Below, one piece after another: positions 26,271 through 34,561 of a stretch of 64,000 bases of DNA. The position numbers were made by a program, and so were the translations under genes. Location: assembly GCA_944380305.1 (NCBI GenBank), contig CALWHF010000009.1, positions 1 through 64,000 on the forward strand. The letters run 5' to 3'. Positions within the stretch are counted from its first letter, which is position 1; every line of letters starts with the position of its first letter. Under the pieces are notes generated by a model. It did no database searches and was not told the DNA's origin. It worked only from the letters and a program-made list of their open reading frames with translations. The stretch is from an uncultured Christensenellaceae bacterium (GTDB lineage Bacteria; Bacillota; Clostridia; Christensenellales; UBA3700).

Positions 26271-27502
26271 CTTACGTCTCCTCCGAGTCCGATATATTTA
26301 TCCAAAAAGTCGGGGTACGACTTCGCTATGCAGGCAAAATCGTCCACCGTTACGGGATCAGCGCATCTCGTCGCCGCTATCGCGAGCGTCATCGCTATCC
26401 TATGGTCGTTGAACGAGCGGGTTTTAACTCCTCCCGCAAACTCTTTCACTCCTTCGAAGATCAGGTCGTCGCCGTCCCTCTTCACCTTCGCGCCTATCAG
26501 CGAAAGCTGAGTATGCACCGCGTCGAGCCTGTCGCATTCCTTTATCTTGAGTCTCGACAGCCCCGTCAGTCTCGTGACGTCTTTTCTGAGAGCGCAGGCG
26601 ACCGCGAATACGGGCACGATGTCGGGACAGTCCTCACAGTCGAAAACGAGATCCCCGTCCTCTTTCAGCCTTTCGAGATAATCTTTTATCGCCATATCGC
26701 CCTGCGAGCTGGCATAATTGAGCCCGCGGACGTCTATCTTCGCCCCTATCGCGTTTGCGACGAGGAAGAACGCCGCCTGCGACCAGTCGCCTTCCACTCT
26801 GCCGCTGACCGCAGCGTATTTCTGTCCGCCTTTTACCGAGAAAACGCGCTCTCCGTCGAAACGCACGTCTATGCCAGCCTCCTCGAGGGACTGCAACGTC
26901 AGATCGACGTATCCCTTCGAGTAAAGTGGCGTGGTAAGTTTTATTTCGCTGTCGCCGTCCGCAAGCGGGAGCGCAAACAGCAGTCCGCTTATGAACTGCG
27001 AACTGACGTCCCCTCTGACCTCGTATTTTCCCGCAGGTAACGCGCCTTTCACGCTCAGGTCGAGAGAGCCCGTCTTCGCGCTGTCGTCGCGGTAGTAAAG
27101 CCCCGCGCCGTTCCACAGCTCCTCAAACACGGTCATCGGTCTCGAGCCGAGTTTCCCGCGTCCCGTAAAACGAGTGTATCCCTTGTTGAGCGCGGCGCAT
27201 ACAGGCAGACACATTCTGAGAGTCGAACCGCTCTCGTTGCAGAACGCCTCGACGTCTGCGTCCACCCCCTCGCTGCCCGTCACGGAAAGAGAGTTCTTTT
27301 CTTCAATTATTTTCGCGCCCGCGGCTCTCATAACGCCTATCGTAGCAAGCACGTCCTGACAGTACTCTATCCCGTCGATCCTGCTCTCTCCGCGCGCGAG
27401 CGAGGCGCGTATTATAGCTCTGTGCGCAAGACTCTTGGACGGGGGAACTTCCACCGCTCCTTCGAGTACGCTCTTCGAGAATGTCAGGTCTTGCATTTTC
27501 AT
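26267..27502 (-). CDS. aroA: 3-phosphoshikimate 1-carboxyvinyltransferase (EPSP synthase, 411 aa)
   Basis: It condenses shikimate 3-phosphate with PEP. Visible motifs: PPSKSLAHRAIIRASLARG (about 19-37), with the Lys and Ser that hold the substrate; NESGSTLRMCLPV, with the conserved Arg; SSQFISGLLFALP; and KECDRLDAV near the C-terminus. The start at 27502 (MKMQDLTF) overlaps the aroB stop (TGATG); the ATG two codons later is an alternative. A much longer upstream extension is only the antisense-free frame inside aroB and is not real. Confidence 0.96.
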   Translation of the reverse strand: MKMQDLTFSKSVLEGAVEVPPSKSLAHRAIIRASLARGESRIDGIEYCQDVLATIGVMRAAGAKIIEEKNSLSVTGSEGVDADVEAFCNESGSTLRMCLPVCAALNKGYTRFTGRGKLGSRPMTVFEELWNGAGLYYRDDSAKTGSLDLSVKGALPAGKYEVRGDVSSQFISGLLFALPLADGDSEIKLTTPLYSKGYVDLTLQSLEEAGIDVRFDGERVFSVKGGQKYAAVSGRVEGDWSQAAFFLVANAIGAKIDVRGLNYASSQGDMAIKDYLERLKEDGDLVFDCEDCPDIVPVFAVACALRKDVTRLTGLSRLKIKECDRLDAVHTQLSLIGAKVKRDGDDLIFEGVKEFAGGVKTRSFNDHRIAMTLAIAATRCADPVTVDDFACIAKSYPDFLDKYIGLGGDVR

Positions 27503-28545
27503 CAGGCAAAAAACTCCGCGTCGGTCGGATACAGATAGCTTTCGCCGATCTTTTTGAGCAGAACGGTCACCAGCTTGTCTCCGAGATTTTTCTTGTCGTT
27601 GGCAACGCCCTCGACCACTTTGCGGCAGGGTGCGTCGTCCGTATGCGGCAAACCGTATGCCGAGCACACTCTCGCTACGGTCTCCGCCGTTCCCTTCTCC
27701 GTCAGCCCTTTCTCTTCGGCGAGCCTGCATATCTCGTACATTCCTACGGATACCGCCATGCCGTGAGAGAGCTTTTCGAAGTTGTAATACTTTTCGAGCG
27801 CGTGCCCGTAGGTGTGCCCGAAATTGAGGAGCATCCTCTCCCCTTTGTCCTTTTCGTCCTTTTCGACGACTTCGCGCTTTATGTCGCAACAGCGGTAAAT
27901 GACCTCGTCTATGACTGGCATGAGACCGCTCTTGCCGCCGCAGGCGTCGAGAAGATCGAAGAGCTTTTTATCCTTAATGCAGCCGTATTTGATGACTTCC
28001 GCCATTCCGTCCGTAAAAAAGGCGTCCGACAGCGTATTCAGCGCGTCGGGATCGACAAGCACGAGTTTCGGTTGCCAGAACGCGCCGACGAGGTTCTTGC
28101 CCTCGGGCAGGTCTACGGCGACTTTGCCGCCTATGCTGCTGTCAACCTGCGCGAGCAACGAAGTGGGTATCTGCACGAAAGGTATCCCGCGGAGATAGGT
28201 CGCCGCCACGAAACCGCACAGGTCTCCGATAACGCCGCCGCCGAGCGCGACGAGCGCGTCTTTTCTGGTTATCCTCTCTTTGAGGAGTCTCGCGTATACC
28301 GCGGGAAGAATGTCGAAAGACTTTGTCTTTTCTCCGTGCGGCAGCACCAGGAGCGACGCTTCGTATCCCGCCTTTTCAAGCGAGGACACGACCGCGTCAG
28401 CGTAAATGCCCGCTACGTTGTCGTCGGTCATCACGAGCAGCTTCTTGCCGTCGAGTTTTATGTAGTCGCCGACGTGAGACAGCAGTCCTCTCTCGAAGAT
28501 TATATCGTAGCTGTTCTTGCCCAGATCCACGAAGAGTTTTTTCAT
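27502..28545 (-). CDS. aroB: 3-dehydroquinate synthase
   Basis: It cyclises DAHP to 3-dehydroquinate with NAD and a divalent metal. Motifs include LPHGEKTKS near residue 78, GGGVIGDLCGFVAATYLRGIPF (about 100-121), QIPTSLLAQVDSSIGGKVAVD with the conserved Lys, and metal-binding LNFGHTYGHALE. The C-terminal half is shorter than in E. coli but in the usual bacterial range (347 aa). It starts 2 nt after the aroF stop. Confidence 0.96.
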   Translation of the reverse strand: MKKLFVDLGKNSYDIIFERGLLSHVGDYIKLDGKKLLVMTDDNVAGIYADAVVSSLEKAGYEASLLVLPHGEKTKSFDILPAVYARLLKERITRKDALVALGGGVIGDLCGFVAATYLRGIPFVQIPTSLLAQVDSSIGGKVAVDLPEGKNLVGAFWQPKLVLVDPDALNTLSDAFFTDGMAEVIKYGCIKDKKLFDLLDACGGKSGLMPVIDEVIYRCCDIKREVVEKDEKDKGERMLLNFGHTYGHALEKYYNFEKLSHGMAVSVGMYEICRLAEEKGLTEKGTAETVARVCSAYGLPHTDDAPCRKVVEGVANDKKNLGDKLVTVLLKKIGESYLYPTDAEFFA

Positions 28546-28546
28546 T

Positions 28547-29560
28547 TCAGACCTCTCTGCCGACCACCTGCGCGATCTGCCTTATCTGACCTACGAGATC
28601 GTCGAATACGTTGGGCTTTATCGACTGGTTGCCGTCGCAGAGCGCGTGCGCGGGGTCGTTGTGCACTTCGACTATAAGTCCGTCCGCGCCGACCGCTATC
28701 GCCGCTCTCGCGAGAGGCTCGACCATCCACCATTTACCGGTAGCGTGCGAAGGATCGACGACTATGGGCAGATGCGAAAGCTGTTTCACGGCGACTATCG
28801 CGCTGAGATCGAGTGTGTTTCTCGTGTAGGTCTCGAACGTCCTTATTCCCCTTTCGCAGAGGATTACCTGCTCGTTGCCGCCCGCCATGATGTATTCGGC
28901 GGACATAAGCCACTCCTCTATCGTCGCGCTGAGACCGCGCTTGAGAAGTATCGGCTTTCTCGTCTGTCCGAGCAGACGCAGAAGGTCGAAATTCTGCATA
29001 TTCCTCGCGCCGACCTGGATCACGTCCACGTCGCGGATGAATCTGTCTATATCGAACGGAGAGATGATCTCGGTGACTATCGGAAGTCCCGTAGCCTCTC
29101 TCGCCTCCTTGAGAAGTTCCAGCCCCTGATATTTGAGTCCCTGGAACGCATACGGGGACGTACGCGGCTTGAACGCGCCTCCGCGCAGGAAGTTCGCACC
29201 CGACGCTTTGACCGCCTTTGCGACCTCGACTATCTGCGCCTCGCTTTCTACCGAGCACGGACCCGCCATCAAAGCGAGCTTTTTGCCGCCGACCGTGGTG
29301 CCGTTCACGTCCACCACCGTAGGCTGAGGATGGAACATCTTGTTTGCTTTTTTGAAAGGCTCCGCGACGTGCATGACCTTTTCGACGTTGTGGTTAGCCT
29401 CTATCTGCGTCGGGTCGATCTTGCTGGTATCGCCGACGAGACCGAGGATTATCAGATCCTGACCGAAGACGGGATTGACCTGCACTCCGTATCCCGTTAT
29501 CTTATCGATAAGCTGATCCACCTCGATTTTCGGTGTATTCGGTTTGAGAATGACTATCAT
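28547..29560 (-). CDS. aroF: DAHP synthase, type I-beta with N-terminal regulatory domain (337 aa)
   Basis: It makes DAHP from PEP and erythrose 4-phosphate, the entry step of the pathway. Residues 1-70 (MIVILKPNTPKIEVDQLIDKI...) form the ferredoxin-like or ACT-like domain found in Thermotoga-type enzymes, where Tyr or Phe binds. The barrel follows with AGPCSVES, LRGGAFKPRTSPYAFQG, QVGARNMQNF, PILLKRG and DPSHATGKWW, which carries the metal-site His. It is the first gene of the eight-gene aro operon and has its own sigma-A promoter. Confidence 0.95.
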   Translation of the reverse strand: MIVILKPNTPKIEVDQLIDKITGYGVQVNPVFGQDLIILGLVGDTSKIDPTQIEANHNVEKVMHVAEPFKKANKMFHPQPTVVDVNGTTVGGKKLALMAGPCSVESEAQIVEVAKAVKASGANFLRGGAFKPRTSPYAFQGLKYQGLELLKEAREATGLPIVTEIISPFDIDRFIRDVDVIQVGARNMQNFDLLRLLGQTRKPILLKRGLSATIEEWLMSAEYIMAGGNEQVILCERGIRTFETYTRNTLDLSAIVAVKQLSHLPIVVDPSHATGKWWMVEPLARAAIAVGADGLIVEVHNDPAHALCDGNQSIKPNVFDDLVGQIRQIAQVVGREV

Positions 29561-29592
29561 AAGTACTACCTCGAAAAAATATTATCTTCTAC

Positions 29593-29621
29593 ATTTTACA
29601 CTAACGCGCTAAAATAATCAA
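29593..29621 (-). promoter_or_regulatory. Sigma-A promoter of the aro operon
   Basis: Minus strand TTGATT (29621-29616), 17 bp, TAAAAT (29598-29593); predicted start about 26 nt before the aroF ATG. The short leader leaves no room for an attenuator or T-box. Confidence 0.6.
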
Positions 29622-29702
29622 GAATACGCGCGGTAATATTCGTTGTTTTTCGCGCTCACGCGCGAGTATCGGGCTTTCCTCATCTCCTATCTGTAAAAAC
29701 GC

Positions 29703-29730
29703 AAAAAAATACCCGCCCTTGCGGACGGGT
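29703..29730 (-). terminator. Terminator of leuA
   Basis: Stem acccgtcc/gggcgggt (one mismatch) with loop gcaa and seven T on the minus strand, 27 nt after the leuA stop. Confidence 0.8.
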
Positions 29731-29756
29731 AAACGGTTTGTCTTCGATCCGACTTT

Positions 29757-31421
29757 TTATTTTTTCGCCGCGAGCATTTTGTTGATCGCGCTGACGAGCG
29801 CGGAGACCGACGCCGCGATGATGTCGTTGTGTATGCCCACGCCCCACACCTTCTTGTCTCCGTATTCGACGCAGACGTACGCGACCGCCTGCGACTTCGA
29901 AGTCGTCGTCAGAGCGTGCTCGTGATACTCGGCTATCGTATAGTTGTCGGTGACAATGTTCCTCAGCGCGTTGTTGACCGCGTCGAGTCTGCCGTTACCT
30001 ATGCCCGAAAGCTCCTGTATCCTGCCTTCGTACTCGACTGTGACGACGGTGTGGATGTCGCCCTTCTGCTGATAATGGTGCTCGAACAGCTTTATCGGAT
30101 CGACGATATTGACGTAGTTCTTTTCGAATATGTCCATCACCTCGTCGGGCTTGAGCTCCTTGTGCGCATGGTCGCTGACCGACTTGACGAGGTATCCGAA
30201 CGACTCTCTCATATTCTGCGGCAGCACGAAACCGTAGGTGTTTTCGAGCAGGTACGCGACTCCGCCCTTTCCCGACTGACTGTTGATGCGGATGACGTCC
30301 GCCTCGTACACTCTGCCCACGTCGTGCGGATCTATCGGCAGATACGGCACGTTCCATATCTCGGTCTTGTTCTCCTTGCGGTAGTTCATGCCCTTCGCGA
30401 TAGCGTCCTGATGCGAGCCGCTGAACGCCGCGAACACGAGCCTGCCGCTGTACGGCTGACGGTCTCCGACGTGCAGTCCCGTCGCCTTTTCGTACGCCTC
30501 GCAGACCGCTGGCATATCCGAGAAGTCGAGCTTGGGATCGACGCCCTGCATATACATGTTCATCGCGATGGTGACTATATCCGCGTTGCCCGTACGCTCG
30601 CCGTTGCCGAAAAGCGTGCCCTCGATCCTGTCCGCTCCCGCAAGCAAGCCGAGCTCGCTGTCCGCGACCGCGCAGCCTCTGTCGTTGTGAGGATGCAGGG
30701 AGATCAGCACGTTTTCTCTGTCGTGCAGGTTCTTGGACATGAATTCTATCTGCTGGGCGTAGACGTGCGGAGAGCTCATCTCGACCGTGGCAGGCAGGTT
30801 GATTATCACCTTGTTGTCGGGGGTCGGCTTCCATATATCTATCACCGCGTTGCAAATCTCGAGCGCGAATTCGGGTTCTGTGCCCGTAAAGCTCTCGGGT
30901 GAATACTCGAACGAGAAATTGCCCTCCGTCTTCTTCGCGTAATCGACGAGAAGTTTCGCGCCCGTGACGGCTATCTCGACTATCTTATCCTTCGGCTTTC
31001 TGAAGACCTGCTCTCTCTGCGCGACCGAAGTTGAATTGTACAGATGCACGATCGCCTTCTTCGCGCCTTTGAGTGCCTCGAAAGTCTTTGCGATGATATG
31101 CTCTCTCGACTGCGTCAGTACCTGTATCGTGACGTCGTCGGGGATAAGGTTCTTTTCGATAAGAGCGCGCAGGAATTCGTATTCCGTCTCGCTGGCGGCG
31201 GGGAATCCCACCTCTATTTCCTTGAATCCTATCTTGCAAAGGAAAGTGAAAAATTCCAGCTTCTGTTCGAGGCTCATCGGTACGACGAGAGCCTGGTTTC
31301 CGTCGCGCAGATCCACACTGCACCACGCGGGAGCTTTGTCGATGCTGTCTTTCTTGACCCAGTCGTTGCACTCCACGGGCGGCATGAAATAACCTTTGCG
31401 GTACTTTTCAAAATTTTTCAT
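29757..31421 (-). CDS. leuA: 2-isopropylmalate synthase (554 aa)
   Basis: It condenses 2-oxoisovalerate and acetyl-CoA in the first step of leucine synthesis. The HMGL-like TIM barrel starts at about residue 30 (WCSVDLRDGNQALVVPMS) and carries the metal-binding LHPHNDRGCAVADSELGLLAGA and GNGERTGNADIV. The C-terminal LeuA allosteric domain (about 430-554) binds leucine. At 554 aa with 'PPVECNDWVKKDSI' at the start, it is of the longer (LeuA2, E. coli-unlike) class. Expression is controlled by the T-box upstream. No other leu gene is nearby. Confidence 0.95.
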   Translation of the reverse strand: MKNFEKYRKGYFMPPVECNDWVKKDSIDKAPAWCSVDLRDGNQALVVPMSLEQKLEFFTFLCKIGFKEIEVGFPAASETEYEFLRALIEKNLIPDDVTIQVLTQSREHIIAKTFEALKGAKKAIVHLYNSTSVAQREQVFRKPKDKIVEIAVTGAKLLVDYAKKTEGNFSFEYSPESFTGTEPEFALEICNAVIDIWKPTPDNKVIINLPATVEMSSPHVYAQQIEFMSKNLHDRENVLISLHPHNDRGCAVADSELGLLAGADRIEGTLFGNGERTGNADIVTIAMNMYMQGVDPKLDFSDMPAVCEAYEKATGLHVGDRQPYSGRLVFAAFSGSHQDAIAKGMNYRKENKTEIWNVPYLPIDPHDVGRVYEADVIRINSQSGKGGVAYLLENTYGFVLPQNMRESFGYLVKSVSDHAHKELKPDEVMDIFEKNYVNIVDPIKLFEHHYQQKGDIHTVVTVEYEGRIQELSGIGNGRLDAVNNALRNIVTDNYTIAEYHEHALTTTSKSQAVAYVCVEYGDKKVWGVGIHNDIIAASVSALVSAINKMLAAKK

Positions 31422-31429
31422 ATACCCTC

Positions 31430-31706
31430 CGTAATAAAATAACAGCCCGCGTCTTTAAGAGACGAAGGCTGCGTTCGTGGTACCACTCTTATTCGATTCT
31501 CCCCGCCTCAAGGCTACGACGCTCCTCGCGTCTTCGAGGGAAAATCCTCTTTCCGCTGTAACGGGCTCTCCCGGCAAGGCTGACTGTTCACCCTGCAGAC
31601 TCCGAGGCGAGTTCGTCCGTCGTGGCGTCCGCTTTTCACCTGCCGCGGCTCTCTGTGCACCCGTACACAACTAATATTCCTCTTCTCAGTCCGAAAAAAT
31701 ATTTAT
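31430..31706 (-). promoter_or_regulatory. T-box leader of leuA, likely Leu (CUC) specifier
   Basis: Read on the minus strand, the leader holds the Stem I motif AGAGAGCCGCGG...GGTG, a specifier region GAACTCG in which CTC (31611-31609) would be the Leu codon, and a stem III ending in CCCGTTAC. The T-box core AGAGTGGTACCACG (31489-31476) binds the tRNA acceptor end. The terminator at 31471-31432 competes with an antiterminator formed by the core. Uncharged tRNA-Leu should allow leuA transcription. The specifier reading is by pattern, not by folding. Confidence 0.9.
31432..31471 (-). terminator. T-box-controlled terminator before leuA
   Basis: Nested stems CAGCC/GGCTG and CGTCT/AGACG, followed by ttattttatt on the minus strand, ending 11 nt before the leuA ATG. 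Its 5' strand overlaps the region expected for antiterminator pairing with the T-box core. Confidence 0.8.
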
Positions 31707-31713
31707 TGTTAAT

Positions 31714-31742
31714 ATCATATTTGATTTCGAGCGTTATGTCAA
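31714..31742 (-). promoter_or_regulatory. Sigma-A promoter of the leuA T-box transcript
   Basis: Minus strand TTGACA (31742-31737), 17 bp, TATGAT (31719-31714); the transcript would start near 31707, just at the beginning of T-box Stem I. Confidence 0.7.
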
Positions 31743-31901
31743 GCGTTTTTTTCTTCCGTCGCGATAATCCCGCCCGTACATTATATGCCCCGGCGACCGC
31801 GAATAAACGGCGTCAAGGAATATCTCCTCCGAGCAGCGTATCCCGACATTCCGCCCTTTGCCCGAAAACCGGCGAAAACGGCTGAAAACATTACACGCGA
31901 T

Positions 31902-32024
31902 CCCCGGGATATGCTCCCGACAACCGCGTGTCCTGTATGCCCGAAGTGCCCGGGGTCCGATTCCCCGACGACTGTCGGACATAGGCGGAACCGCAAAACC
32001 CCCGGGATCCAATTTCCCGACAAC
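31902..32024. repeat. Three imperfect direct repeats in the pit-leuA spacer
   Basis: Units at 31902-31924, 31949-31972 and 32000-32024 follow the pattern CCCCGGG(A/G)T-N6-CCCGAC(A/G)AC, with start-to-start distances of 47 and 51 bp. Each contains a CCCGGG palindrome. The whole spacer 31743-32145 shows no gene. Its role is unknown. Confidence 0.6.
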
Positions 32025-32145
32025 CCTGCAAGCTCCTGGGACGAGATCGACGCACCGACAGTTGCGCACCCGACGGAAGTCTCCTTCGACCGTAACTATA
32101 TTATAGCGTATATTTTTCTGCGGCGCAAGCGTTTTTCGCCGTTTT

Positions 32146-32745
32146 TTACAGCGACATCAGCGCGTCGAGCAGACTGTCCATAGCGACGTCGGCTACGTCC
32201 GCCGTCGTGTTCAGATGACGGTAAAGCTCTCTGAACTTGAATATCTCGTGAATATCCGAGGTGTCGAAAAGCCTCGCGAGTGCCTTGTAGTACGCCGCGC
32301 CCACCTTGTTTTCGAGGCTCTTGACCTTGATCGCCTCGTCGCGTGCGATGCTCTTGTGCTTTTCCATATTCGTGACGGCTTTCGTTATATGCTGCGTGAT
32401 GTCGAGAAGAATGGACACCATCTTGACCATATCCTCGTTGGGCTTGACGTTGAAAAGCCTCGTCTCGTCAACGGTCGTCTTCGCATAGTCGAGTATCTCG
32501 TCTAGCTGTCGGGAAAGATCGAAAATATCGTTGCGCTCCATAGGCGTGATAAACGTCTTGTTCAGCTCGTCTATCAGCACGCGTCTGACCATATCCCCTT
32601 CGTCTTCTATCGCGATCACGTTGTCGCCGAACTTGTCGTCACAGGTCGTGCAATAGTCGTAAAGTGCCTGCATGCCGCGTACCATCGCGTCGCATTGCTT
32701 TGCGAGAAGTCCGAAAAAATCAGTCTTTTTCTTGAATAGTGCCAT
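32146..32745 (-). CDS. DUF47 / PhoU-like accessory protein of Pit (199 aa)
   Basis: An all-helical cytoplasmic protein of the DUF47 family (start FFGLLAKQCDAMVRGMQAL, then DDKFGDNVIAIEDEGDMVRRVLIDELNKTFITPMERNDIFDLSRQLDEILDYA), which is related to PhoU. Genes for it are regularly paired with pit, and here it follows pit by 15 nt. It is thought to modulate phosphate or metal-phosphate uptake through the permease. The conserved 'FITPMERNDI' motif is intact. Confidence 0.92.
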   Translation of the reverse strand: MALFKKKTDFFGLLAKQCDAMVRGMQALYDYCTTCDDKFGDNVIAIEDEGDMVRRVLIDELNKTFITPMERNDIFDLSRQLDEILDYAKTTVDETRLFNVKPNEDMVKMVSILLDITQHITKAVTNMEKHKSIARDEAIKVKSLENKVGAAYYKALARLFDTSDIHEIFKFRELYRHLNTTADVADVAMDSLLDALMSL

Positions 32746-32760
32746 AATTCCCTCCGAATT

Positions 32761-33792
32761 TTACCGTATAAATATCAATTTGAGCACGAGGCTGACCAGC
32801 GCGCCGACGCAAGCAGCGACGGGGAAAGTGAGGATCCAGCTGGAGAAGATCTTTTTTGCTCTTCCCCAACGCACCGCGCTGACTCTTTCGGCAATGCCCA
32901 CGCCGATTATGCTCGACGAAACGACCTGACCCGTACTTATCGGTATGCCCGCGAACGAACAGGTCAGCGCGACCGCCGCCGTGGAGACCTGAGCGGTGAA
33001 CGACTGCAAAGTGCCCACCCTGTATATCTTTTTGCCTACGGCGTATATCAGCCTGTATCCGCCGAAGACGATGCCCGTCATTATCGCGACCGAGATCAGC
33101 GCGACGATCGCGAACGAAAACTCGTAAGTTTCGATGTCAACGCCCTGACACACGGCAAGCGTGAGCAAGTATATGCCCATCGTCTTCTGTACGTTGTTTA
33201 TCGAGATCGAGGTGCTCATGATCACGACGTTGGCAACCTGCGCCGCCTTGAAGTACTTTTTGACGCTCCTGTCGAGATAGACGCATATCTCCCTGAATAT
33301 CTTGTCGAGGATAAACCCGACCGTCAAGCACAAAAGCGGAGTCAGAAAGACCATAAGTATGACCTTGAGACCGACCGCCGTCCAGTTTACGCAATCGAAA
33401 CCGAAACATGCTATCGCCGCACCGACGAGACCGCCGAGAAGGGTGTGCGAAGTGCTGTTGGGGACGGATATGAGCACGCATATCACCGACCACACGAGCG
33501 CGGCTATCATCGTGGACAGCATGAACACGAAACCAGCCTTGGGATCGACGTTCTCAAGCGTCTCGCTGTATACGAGACTGCCGACCGTTCTCGCCACGCT
33601 GTCGCTCCTCAGAAAATAGCATATGAGTATCGGAGCGATAAGCATGACGGCACCCGCTATGATCAGCGCGTATCTCGCCTTTATGGCACGCGTAGCGACA
33701 CAGGTGGCGACGGCATTCGCACCGTCGGAAAAGCCCATGTAAAAAGTATAAAGCATAGCAAATATCATCACTACGATTATGTACGCGCTCAT
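32761..33792 (-). CDS. pit: PiT family inorganic phosphate permease (343 aa)
   Basis: This is a low-affinity phosphate (or metal-phosphate) symporter with about ten TM helices. The PD001131-type signature appears twice: GFSDGANAVATCVATRAI near the N-terminus and ISINNVQKTMGIYLL with ...SAVRWG near the middle and end; 'SVPNSTSHTLLGGLVGA' is also typical. The start at 33792 (MSAYIIVV) gives the family's normal N-terminus, although its ribosome site (gcgagg) is weak. An ATG at 33900 would add 36 hydrophilic residues without Pit similarity. It is followed by the DUF47 gene. Confidence 0.9.
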   Translation of the reverse strand: MSAYIIVVMIFAMLYTFYMGFSDGANAVATCVATRAIKARYALIIAGAVMLIAPILICYFLRSDSVARTVGSLVYSETLENVDPKAGFVFMLSTMIAALVWSVICVLISVPNSTSHTLLGGLVGAAIACFGFDCVNWTAVGLKVILMVFLTPLLCLTVGFILDKIFREICVYLDRSVKKYFKAAQVANVVIMSTSISINNVQKTMGIYLLTLAVCQGVDIETYEFSFAIVALISVAIMTGIVFGGYRLIYAVGKKIYRVGTLQSFTAQVSTAAVALTCSFAGIPISTGQVVSSSIIGVGIAERVSAVRWGRAKKIFSSWILTFPVAACVGALVSLVLKLIFIR

Positions 33793-33915
33793 CTTCGCCT
33801 CGCCCGTTTCGTCTGTACACGGCAACACCACGATGCCGTCGCCCTTACTCGGATTATACCGCAAATCCCGACGCCTTTCAATAGGCAATCCCGTGCGCAT
33901 TAGTAAATATAGTAT

Positions 33916-33944
33916 ATTATATTGCTTGCGGATGACGAATGCAA
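33916..33944 (-). promoter_or_regulatory. Predicted promoter of pit
   Basis: Minus strand TTGCAT (33944-33939), 17 bp, TATAAT (33921-33916). The -35 box is poor, the -10 perfect. It would give a leader of about 115 nt before the preferred ATG. Confidence 0.45.
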
Positions 33945-34497
33945 TGCAAAATAATATTTATTTTATGCACATTTCGGTTATCTCTCTTTTATCGACATAT
34001 AAGGATCTGCATAGCAACAGTTGTATTATGGTAATAATTATTACTCAATAATAATTGTTAGTAATCGATAATAATTTATTTCTTTTTCAATTGTCGAAAG
34101 TCACGGACGCCGATCGCAATCATACGGGCTATCGAGTATAGCTTTCGGATAAGTAAATTTCGGTTGACACACGCGTCTACTACTATTACAGACCATTGAA
34201 GCTCGCCGTAAACTATCGCATTTGAGAGATGCCGTCAAAACCGAGAGGCTCAACACTAAACGCGTCGAATAAAATCGCTCTTCCCTTCGATTATCCGCCC
34301 GTATCGGGTCAACGCCGCCGCTGAGCTCGGTTATTCTTCGCGCTCCTCGTTGTATTCAGACGCTCCGGACTACGTCTCATAACGCATCGCAGATAAGACG
34401 CAACGCTAAGAGCAAACGGATTAGATCAGACGGCACATAGACCGAAGATACCGCCGAAACTATCTCGATAATTCCGCCGACCCGAGAACAGCTGTAT
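33945..34497. other. Gene-free spacer between pit and trpB2
   Basis: About 550 bases without a credible frame. At 34029-34042 there is a perfect 14-bp palindrome gtaataattattac, followed by further aataatt copies up to 34075. The rest (34090-34497) is of mixed composition, and no RNA family was recognised. Confidence 0.5.
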
Positions 34498-34530
34498 AAA
34501 AAAGGACGCACCGTTACAAACAGGTGCGCC
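34498..34530 (-). terminator. Terminator of trpB2
   Basis: Stem ggcgcacc/ggtgcgtc (one G-U) with a 10-nt loop and six T on the minus strand, about 30 nt after the stop at 34562. Confidence 0.75.
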
Positions 34531-34561
34531 CCTCGCATTGCTTTTTATTCAAAAAGTATCT

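Noticed and set aside
31734-32183. Several frames of 80-130 codons in the pit-leuA spacer
   Set aside because: Pro/Arg-rich composition caused by the GC-rich repeats; none has a ribosome site.
33793-33900. Upstream start of pit adding 36 residues
   Set aside because: The added part is hydrophilic and unlike Pit, and has no ribosome site; it remains possible only for a near-leaderless transcript.
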